A DNA stretch of 28,665 bases from Intoshia linei (taxonomy: Eukaryota; Orthonectida; Rhopaluridae): the NCBI GenBank assembly GCA_001642005.1, contig LWCA01000405.1:1-28665 (forward strand), in the 5' to 3' direction. Below, piece by piece: positions 20,848-28,665 of the stretch (within the stretch, counting starts at the first letter, position 1; every line of letters starts with the position of its first letter). The position numbers and the translations under genes are program-made. The notes under the pieces are model-generated. The model saw nothing but the letters and a program-made list of their open reading frames with translations, made no database searches and was not told the DNA's origin.

Positions 20848-21859
20848 ATGTCTAAAAATGAAATGACAGAAATACATCAAATCTCAGCCGAACTACCCCG
20901 TTTCAAAATGATGACTCCAATTGATCGTACACTATGTGAAATTTATCTAGAATCAAATATTGACCATTCATTTTTTACTGGTATTTACAAGAGTGGGTTA
21001 ATATTAATGAATGAACTTTCTGGTAGAGGTAAATTGACAAGTCACTATATTGGAAATGCGTATACTCCTATAGACATTTGCATTGAATTAAAGTAACTAA
21101 TTAATTCACATTAAATTAAAAAAATTTAGACTTCGTAAAATGCGAATTAAAGATAGCCAATTAATAACCAATCAAGATGTACTACATGTTTTGAAAACCC
21201 ATTTCCCTTTTTTTAAACATTCTCTACAAAACTTTCAAATCAAGGTCATTTTAATAAAATTTTCTAGTGTGAAATATTTGCATTTACTTACCGACTATGA
21301 AAGAATGGATTTTGTGTATAAATTAAAAACCCTGGCAAAAACAGTATATAAAGGCGATTGTGATTTGTCCATTTTTGAAGCATTTTACATTTTTAAGCGT
21401 TGCTTGAAATATGCAATTACTACAGGTAGGACAGAATTTTCCTGCGAATCGAAAGAACACATAGAAGCTATCATAACAATTTATTCTAATATTTCGCTTT
21501 GCCAATTTAAATATGCCAATCGATGCAATAACTTTGTTTTTGAAGAATCCAAATATACTGACAACCTAAAACAGCTCATTGAGGATTGTAAACCATCTAG
21601 CGAAACTAGACAAATTTTCTTGAAATGTTACAATAATTGTAAAATTGTTACTTCTTATAATCCGAATCACATAAAATGCTTATATAGATGCGGCGTTTGT
21701 CTCTTGAGAATGTCACGACCTGAGGAAGCGGTTGAATTACTAAAACTTGCTTCTAAATTAGACCAATCTGACAGATTAATTAATCTTGCGTTAAAGGAAG
21801 CTAAAATGGTGAATAATTACAACAACAAAAAATTGTCCTCGGCACTTCAACAATTGTAA
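20848..21859 (+). CDS. TPR-domain immunophilin-like protein (FKBPL/BDBT/Shutdown type), strongly diverged
   Basis: Two exons, 20848-21092 and 21130-21859, joined in phase 2 across a 37 nt intron; 324 residues. The C-terminal half looks like the three-TPR domain of FKBP-type co-chaperones: YERMDFVYKLKTLAKTVYKG with AFYIFKRCLKYA, then ITIYSNISLCQFKYANR, then HIKCLYRCGVCLLRMSRPEE followed by AVELLKLASKLD. The spacing and the long final helix fit immunophilins. The first 130 residues would be the FKBP-like domain, but I recognise no isomerase active-site residues, so it is probably catalytically inactive, as in BDBT, FKBPL or Shutdown. AATAAA at 21865-21870, 6 nt after the stop, is a likely poly(A) signal. 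It may act as an HSP90/HSP70 adaptor. The ortholog cannot be fixed by eye, and another TPR adaptor is possible. Confidence 0.55.
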
Positions 21860-22065
21860 ATTTTAATAAACATTAATTTAACCTACAATTTACCAAATTT
21901 GATAAACTAATTTTCACATTTTTATGCATAATCATTGTGCGTTTCTCCAGTGTACGGGTAACCATGTTATTCAATAATTTTGTCTGCAAGATTGAAATCC
22001 ATATGTCACTCAAATTACTCAACTTGTTTCAGTTTCAAATTGTAAATTGCATAGTTTCAATTTAA
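21860..22065 (+). other. 206-bp intergenic gap before the receptor phosphatase
   Basis: Contains the TPR gene poly(A) signal (AATAAA at 21865-21870) and must include the 5' UTR, and perhaps the core promoter, of the receptor phosphatase. No coding sequence is seen. The tight same-strand spacing leaves little room for a large promoter. Confidence 0.4.
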
Positions 22066-25000
22066 ATGAAAAATTTACTTTCCAATGCTATCTTTTTAAT
22101 TTTACTATTTAATTTATCAAGATCCCAGGTATTTATGCCTTTTACGTATTTTTTCAATTAACGCATTTTAGAAGCAAACTAGATGGTATAACAACAAAAT
22201 TTTATGCCAAAACTGCGAAAATGTAACTTTTCCTGAAAGTAACATAACTATAATTGATATACCGAGAGAAGGTACATCATTATCTAGTAACAACACTGTT
22301 ACAAACTTTCTTTACAAAGTTAATGATTCGTTGAAAACATATTTTGACTTTATTACACAATCATTAGGAAAATTTAAAAATTTTTATGCACTACAAGTAA
22401 ATTGGAATGCGCCCGGATTTAAAAATTTAGATCCTGAAATAAAATGTGTAATTAATATCAGAGAAAATGAAACCAATGTGAATTTCACCAAATATTTAAG
22501 AAATAACAGTTATCTCTACAATTTTATACCAGGATTAAACTATTCTTGCCGATTAGAATGTACGTTGTACGATGAGAAAGTTACAACAACCACTTTTTAC
22601 AGTATTATGCCAATTATAACCATCAGTATTGACCAATATACTGTAAAATGGAATTATTACCAAAAAACTATAAAATATTTACTTGAACCCAATTTTAACA
22701 TTTATGAAAATCAAGATTTGAGAGAAATTTGGAATCAAATCAAAAAATTAGTTTTCATCCAAGTTTTAATTTCGTCTGAGGAAAGGTTTGACGTTTTTAA
22801 TGTTGATGCAAATACAAATTACTTTAAAATGAATGATACCGGAAATTTCCAAAATGTGCAAGTTTACTTTAATTATAAAAAAAATGCAATTTATTCCAAA
22901 AAATATTCTGTTCCATTACAAAATTTAAACTTAAAATTGGATGACATTTCAGAGAATCATGTCATTCTGAGATGGAACAAAATTCAATCGTCAAATTCTT
23001 ATTTTGTCGATTGTAAAAAACACGGCAATTTTACGACTAATGTTAATCGAATTTATCTTAAAAACTTATTCCCTGGAGCAGGTTATTCTTGCCAAGTGTT
23101 GGCACTAAATAATTCGATTATTTTATCACTTAATAATTTGAAATTCAATACTGCACCGTCCAGTATTGGAGCTGTAAGTTTTAATATCCTAGAAAAAAAA
23201 AGTAATGTTTCTACTTTTGTTGTCTTTTTGAATTTGAAAAAATCTTTTGCCGATCAATGTTTGATTGAAATTGAAAACACTACTTTAAAGGTGAATAAAG
23301 TACAAATTAGTTTATTTAAAGAGAATGTCGGATTGATAAATTTGAGACCAAATTTCAGTGAGTATAAAGTTTCCTTAACTGACCTAACTCTGCCACCTTC
23401 ATCTAATTTTTTATTCAAAATTTCTACTTTAAAAGGAACAATATATAGTGCCATTAAACTAATTGGTCAATTTTATACCAGACCATTTGCCAACATCAAC
23501 CTTGAATTACTTGAGAGTTGTGAAAATTTCATTTTACTAAAACTTACTGCAAATCATTCCAAATCAAATGGATATGAAATTCGTATAAAAAATGTCAACG
23601 AAACTGTTTATAGTTTTAATTTTTCTATTGTCAATTTCAAATTAAAAAATTTGAGCCCTGGAGAAATTTACCACGTCTCAAGCAGAATTAAATTTAAAAA
23701 CAAATTCTCTGAACCACAGAATTTTTTTTTTTCTACGCAACCTGAATCTCCATTTTTAGAGTTTAGTACATTGTCTAATTCTATTACATTGTCCATTTGG
23801 ACACAACGCGGTAACGTTGATCATTTTTTAATCTCCATGGAAGGTCCAAAAGATTTGCGACTGGAAAGACGCATATCTGCCAAAAATTCTCCAAAAAATT
23901 TGTATTTAGAAAAAAATGAATGGCCAATTGAAAATTATGAAAAAAATTTAACTCTATCCAAATTCTTAGATAATGTCAATATTTATAAAAAATATAAAGT
24001 AACTTTTTCTCAACTTTTACCTTATTCTTTTTATACGGTGCATACTAAATCCGTTTTTAATGGTATTACCAGCAAACAACACAAATTCGAAGTTCGAACA
24101 AATCAAGCAGCACCTTCCGCTATTCGAAATTTTTTCGCCAGTATATTAAATTACAATACAATTGTTCTGCGTTGGTCTCTTCCGTGGAGTATGAACGGAA
24201 TTATCAAAAATTTCATCATAATCATCACAGAACACAGTAACGGTAAAAAACTATACACGGACAAATTAGAAATTCAAAGAGACACTTGGTCTCAAATGCA
24301 CATGTACCAGTACAATATTAAAAAATTGGGATCTTCTATAAATTTTACCATTTCTGCGTGTACTGTAGCGTGTGGAGTACCTTATACAATACTGGTTGAT
24401 TCTGATAAGGCTCCAAGGTTTTTACAAAGAAGTAGCATTTTTTTTCAAAAAATACCTGATCAATTTATTAGTCCTACTTCTCTTACTATCCGGTTTCCTG
24501 TTGCAAAACATACAAAATTCTATGAAATTTACGTTTCTACTGAAAGTTTTAATCAAAGGTTCTATAGTGAAGTAAAGTGGTTTACTTTTGATGTTTCTAA
24601 AAAGGGGACTTTTATTTCTGCAATATGCCATCAAAATAAATTTGATGAACTTATTAATACAGACTATAACAAGTTGATTTACTGTGACGACAAAAAATGC
24701 TGTTTGGTTCGAGAACGTATTGGGAAACAGGGAATATCTCATCTGGTAAATGAAACAAATATTAACTCGCCAACTGAAATTCAAAATACTGGTTTTATTC
24801 AATATATTATTTTTACCTTGGGCTCGGATATGACATGTAAGCATAAAAATAATGCGTCACTATTGTGTAACGGTAATTTTTAATATATAATTTATTTCAG
24901 GATGACCAAAGTGTGGCCTGCGAAATTGTTTAGTAATATATTTTGTAAAACAGGTAAACAATAAAAAATTTTAATAAATATTTGTGATATGTAGATAAGC

Positions 25001-26842
25001 AGTGCAAGGGAGAAAAATGATTTTTAAATTGGAGTAAGAGAAAAAAACGAAGAGGGAAGGAATGACGATTTTTTTTAATGTTGCGGCCAGTGAAATTTTA
25101 AAATTTATTTTTTGGCTCTCGTTTATGTTATTGGACCACTCTGACTTTTATAAATCCATTTTAATTTAATAGTTCTGGGATTAAAAATATAGTTGGTCAG
25201 TTACAAGCAAAATATACAATCAGTACCGCTTCAAGTCTAACTGGGTTATCAAAATTTTGATTATCGCGGCTTATTGCCCTTTACCTCCTGAAAATGGGCT
25301 TAGAGATTTTTTTAAATCGGTTTTTCAATCCCCGTTGTCGGTTATAAAAATCCATTATCTGGTTTTGATAACACTACATATATGTAGTACAAGGCTATAA
25401 ATGTTTTTCACTAATTATAAAGTTATATCGCGTTAAGACAGTTGGTTTGAGTTTTAAATAATCAGCTGGGACAGCTTTAGTTGTATTATATTTTTAGTTT
25501 AATTAACCCTTACGAGACAATTTCATGTATAGATGCCGAAAACAAATTCATAAATTTATATTGGTTTGTATAGATGCCAAAAACTACAATCATAAATTTA
25601 TATTGGTTTGTATAGATGCAAAAAACTACAATTATAAATTTATATTGGTTTTTATAGATGCAAAAAACTACAATCATAAATTTATATTGGTTTGTATAGA
25701 TGCAAAAAACTACAATCATAAATTTATATTGGTTTGTATACAAACCAAAATAAGGCGGTACCAATATAAATTATAAACAAATTACTGCTTATACATGTAA
25801 TGAGCCTAAAAATTAATTTTATTATTAATGTTTATTTTATGTTAACAATAAAATAAATTATATTCTAATAAATTAAATATATTTTATTTCTAATAAATGT
25901 GAATTTTATTGCTAATTCTAAGCCAAATTTAAGTTGTTCACTTTACAAATCAATGACATTTGAAATTTCTGAATTTTGAGCTTTAAATTTTGGTATTTTT
26001 TGCTTTCAATTTTGAAAATCAGCATAGTCTCGTAAGAGTTAAAAATCGATTATTTAGCTAAATTTTACATTTTTAGGTCCATTAATTGCAAACAAATCAT
26101 ACTATATCACGGTGCAAGCTGTTAATGAATATTCTTTTGATGAATTTAAAATTGGGCCTATTAAAACTAAAGGTAAAGAATGAAATGAAATCTGTCTCCA
26201 ACACAAAGTTTTCTTTTTAATTTTATGTAAACACGTTATGTTTACATTGTGGAGTTGATATATGCATTTTATATTTATACTTTTTATCATTGTAATTTAC
26301 CTAGAACCCGTATTTCCCAAAGATAGGAAATTAACCATTGTATATGTATCTATGGCTGTTATAGCAATCGTGTTATTGTTGGTTATTTTCCTCTTTTTTT
26401 GGATTTACACGAGAAAGCGATATAACTGGTTTAATATGCCATCTAAAAGCGGAGTTACCCATAAATTAAGCCCAAAGAGCTCAAGTAGAAAAATATCCCT
26501 CAGTTACAAGAAAAAAAGGTTTATGTATTGTAAATTTTATAATTTATTCTATTTAGAATGCCCATAGATCTTAAAAAATTTAATATTCATACTAAACTAA
26601 TGTCAGCAGATTCCGATTTTTTATTTAGCGAAGAGTTTGAGGTATGTTGGAAAAAAATGTCTATTTTATTTTAGGATTTGGATCTCATTGGATGTGAAAT
26701 GGCTATTTCAGTTTCACAATTACCAGAAAACAGACACAAAAACAGATTTACCAACATTTTGCCTTATAATTCCACACGCGTTGTGCTTAAAACTATTGAT
26801 TCCAATCCTGGATCGGATTACATTAATGCAAATTGGATTCCG
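22066..26842 (+). CDS. Ptp10D: Class R3 receptor-type protein tyrosine phosphatase (Ptp10D/PTPRB type), 3' part beyond window
   Basis: Cell-surface phosphatase; R3 members in insects act in axon guidance and tracheal tube control. Exons: 22066-22128, 22172-24872, 26077-26172, 26305-26518, 26557-26641, 26675-26842; phases agree. Exon 1 is a signal peptide ([20 protein letters not shown]). Exon 2 (900 residues) is a diverged chain of fibronectin III modules (for example [11 protein letters not shown] with [11 protein letters not shown]) rich in N-glycosylation sites. [18 protein letters not shown], across the exon 2/3 junction, is the family's membrane-proximal motif. Exon 4 carries the membrane segment ([20 protein letters not shown]) and a basic stop-transfer sequence. 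Exons 5-6 begin the catalytic domain: [44 protein letters not shown]. The signature Cys loop lies past the right edge, after an intron of at least 1.8 kb. Activity cannot be judged here. Confidence 0.95.
25507..26038. mobile_element. piggyBac-type MITE, copy 2
   Basis: Flanked by TTAA (25503-25506 and 26039-26042), with inverted termini CCCTTACGAGAC and, at the right end in reverse complement, CTCTTACGAGAC. The interior matches copy 1 (6265-7496) without the hAT insertion, including the unit ending GGTTTGTATACAAACC and the right-end AATCAGCATAGTCTCG. It differs by carrying five rather than one copies of a 42 bp unit. It is non-coding. Confidence 0.9.
25527..25735. repeat. 42-bp minisatellite, five units, inside the MITE
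   Basis: Units at 25527-25567 (41 bp), 25568-25609, 25610-25651, 25652-25693 and 25694-25735. Each begins GTATAGATGC (TTATAGATGC in unit 4) and ends TTATATTGGTTT. Because 42 is a multiple of 3, open frames of about 83 codons run through both strands. These are a by-product of the repeat, not genes. Copy 1 of the MITE has a single unit. Confidence 0.95.
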
Positions 26843-27129
26843 GTATTTTTATAAATTATTCGGATTACGATATTTTTGTTACAAATTAAATGCATGTTGA
26901 TTAGTACTATTTTAGATATTTGAGTAGGTTGAAACAATAAATTTTATCCTAAAAGTAAAACACGACATTAAGATCAAGGTTACTTAAATATTTATACCGC
27001 GACCTAACGATTTGACAATAAAAAACCTAAATTGAAATAAAAATGTTTGAGATCAGTTATTCTACATTGTAATTACATTGTATTATACGTCTAGAGTAGA
27101 TTAATTAAACTAAATTAATTTATTATTAT

Positions 27130-27620
27130 ACTAGGTTGACTGTTATGTAGTACGTACAAACAGCACCTAGCTCTGCCGGGGTCGGAAATTTTTTAGCGTA
27201 CATAGATGGCGTCACTTTATCAGATTGAAATTTTGTGTGTGTGTTAACTGGATATAACTATAATCTGTAATATTTTTAAAATTCTAGGGCTGTTTTTATT
27301 TTAAAAAAAGATAATCTGGGCTTTTACAGTTAAAATTATATATTTTGAGGTGCCCATTTATGATAATGCATATGAATTTAAAAACCATCCAAGAATTTAT
27401 ATTGTATACAATTCTAGGACTTTCTTAATTTTTACAAAAAAGGGTAATTTTGAGTTTTGGCCGTTAAGATATAAGATTTTGAAATTGAAAATTATTATAA
27501 TATTGTTGAAGTTAAAACTTTTTATTCGAATGTGTATTTTTTATAATTCTAGGACGGATTTGAATTTAAAAAAAGGACAATTGGGGTTTTTAACTTTGAA
27601 GGACTCAATTTCTGAAAAAG
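27130..27620 (-). repeat. Dispersed modular repeat, copy 4 (longest)
   Basis: Read on the minus strand it matches 1368-1762 almost throughout, from TTTTCAGAAATTGAGTC to GGCAGAGCTAGGTGCTG. It has three internal modules, each ending GTCCTAGAATT or GCCCTAGAATT. An open frame at 27350-27634 is part of this repeat and has no domain signal. Confidence 0.85.
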
Positions 27621-28153
27621 AAATTTGCGGTTAAACATGGAATTTTAACACTCTTACTTTATTAATTTAGCTGGAACAAACAGACATACATTTTTAACCA
27701 TTTTACTTTATATAACACTAGACAACACTGAAAAATACATCTGCATAAAAATAATATCATCTTGTGGATAATCTAACGCTGATTTGAATGATATAATACA
27801 TTTATAAGTTTTAGTTCATATAACCCATTTATTAACACTTTTAATGTTAAAAAAAATAACAAAATTTCACTTCAATTCTAAAATTGACTAATTATATCAT
27901 TCAAAATAATGTTTACTTTAAAAAAGATGAAGTTTTTTAAGTTTGAATATTTATTTATTAATTTAAAATGCATGTCTATGAAATAAACGAAACATATTAT
28001 TGCTTTTGATGTGGTATATATTTGCCAAACACTAAAAAATGTTACTCTATAACTGATAAATGTAAAAATTTGATAATGCAAATATACAGTTTAATATACG
28101 AGAATCAACTTTGAAATCCCTCAAATCTATATCAAACGTGAAATTCGTCAATA

Positions 28154-28444
28154 ATGAGATTTAAAAAGAGATTTGTGACACATAGAATATGGAAACATTC
28201 AGAAAGTGCGAATGACTGCTATTTCTGTATACTGGAAAGAAGAAAACAAACAAATAAATTAAGCCTTTACTCTTATTCGGCCACTAAAACTTTACCAATT
28301 CCAATGGAAGTATATAATTTAGTTTCATCATCCCAGCCATTATCATCTCAAGAAACAGTTGTTTCAATGTATACTGAGAAATGTCCAAATCAACCAATTA
28401 TTATTACAGAAAAAAAAATAAATTTATTAATATATTTTTTTTAA
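28154..28444 (+). pseudogene. Fragment of a DCYFC-motif multicopy protein gene
   Basis: The 96-codon frame contains RIWKHSESANDCYFCILERR and, about 18 residues on, LPIPMEVYNLVSSS. Many arthropod genomes carry multicopy proteins of unknown function with a DCYFC motif followed at similar spacing by a PVP or PIP motif; that resemblance is from memory and moderate. Here only this piece is present, starting at an ATG and ending in low-complexity codons, inside a phosphatase intron on the same strand. I read it as a decayed copy or an isolated exon. No splice context ties it to the host gene. Confidence 0.45.
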
Positions 28445-28665
28445 ATATCAATAGCTAAAAATATCGAACTAAATTTTTTCCGTAAATCTGGATTTAGACA
28501 CTAGTATGTATTGTTAAAATGTTCACTATAGCTCATATCAGATGTTCATCGTGTTAAACTGCCTGTCGTCAGTTAAATTTTTGTACACCTTTAATTTATT
28601 TAATATTCGAATCTTTTTAATTTAAATGTGATCATGTAATTATCCGCTATCAATTCTATATATAT

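Larger units (their letters stand above)
24873..26076 (+). other. Intron 2 of the receptor phosphatase
   Basis: Donor GTAATTTTTAA after CTATTGTGTAACG; acceptor TACATTTTTAG before GTCCATTAATTG. This placement joins CN-G-PL into the conserved CNGPL motif. Apart from the piggyBac-type MITE (25507-26038), I see no feature in it. Confidence 0.85.
26843..28665 (+). other. Last visible intron of the receptor phosphatase (runs off the window)
   Basis: Starts with donor GTATTTTTAT right after the [11 protein letters not shown] exon. No further phosphatase exon (KNYRP-, WP-D- or HCSAG-type strings) is recognisable before the window ends. It contains the reverse-oriented dispersed repeat (about 27130-27620) and a DCYFC-motif gene fragment (28154-28444). 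Confidence 0.7.

Noticed and set aside
24837-24900. Donor at 24837 (GTAAGC) or a 28-nt intron 24873-24900 in the receptor phosphatase
   Set aside because: Neither continues the conserved membrane-proximal motif. Donor 24873 with acceptor 26076 rebuilds CNGPL in phase; the sequence from 24901 onward soon meets stops.
25510-25776. Two 83-84 codon open frames on opposite strands
   Set aside because: Both are translations of the 42-bp tandem array in a MITE; the unit length being a multiple of 3 explains them.
1-28665. tRNA, rRNA, CRISPR, operons or other prokaryotic features
   Set aside because: None seen; introns, signal peptides and gene families are all animal-type.

Overview
The window is nuclear DNA of an animal, most likely an arthropod. 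It is very AT-rich. Six conserved protein genes can be rebuilt from it by joining exons across GT-AG introns with matching phase. They encode ORP9-, POP1-, liprin-beta- and BRWD-type proteins, an FKBP/TPR-type protein, and a class R3 receptor tyrosine phosphatase of the Ptp10D type. No bacterial features (operons, Shine-Dalgarno sites, CRISPR) are present. All the proteins are strongly diverged and several are shorter than their family norm. Most introns are only 33-44 nt. Together these suggest a fast-evolving, compact-gene lineage such as a parasitic arthropod; that is inference and no species is claimed.

Layout, left to right: (1) OSBPL9/ORP9-like gene on the minus strand, 3292 down to about 1770 and off the left edge, with its sterol-binding domain outside the window. 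(2) POP1 on the plus strand, 3388-8919, four exons, head to head with ORP9 with only 95 bp between the two start codons. Its 2.6 kb third intron is a graveyard of nested transposable elements. (3) Liprin-beta on the minus strand, 13037 down to 9372, eleven exons found, convergent with POP1; its first exon or exons were not found. (4) A non-coding stretch, 13038-15734. (5) BRWD/PHIP on the plus strand, 15735-20551, seven exons: LisH-like N-terminus, WD40 propeller, cryptic Tudor region, two bromodomains. (6) A two-exon TPR protein, 20848-21859. (7) The receptor phosphatase, 22066 to beyond the right edge: signal peptide, fibronectin-type ectodomain, membrane segment and the start of the catalytic domain. 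Its long introns hold a piggyBac-type MITE, a dispersed repeat copy and a fragment of a DCYFC-motif multicopy gene.

The genes are not an operon or a pathway. They cover RNase P/MRP RNA processing (POP1), lipid transfer (ORP9), synapse/adhesion scaffolding (liprin-beta), chromatin reading (BRWD), a likely co-chaperone, and cell-surface phosphotyrosine signalling. Their close packing (95 bp, about 300 bp and about 200 bp between neighbours) suggests shared or abutting regulatory DNA.

The most interesting material lies between the exons: a hAT-type MITE with an exact 8 bp target duplication inserted in a piggyBac-type MITE, a second copy of the latter carrying a 42 bp tandem array, a Tigger/pogo-like 146 bp element sitting at the exact centre of a larger inverted repeat, and a modular dispersed repeat present in four copies. 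I found no new defence or metabolic system.
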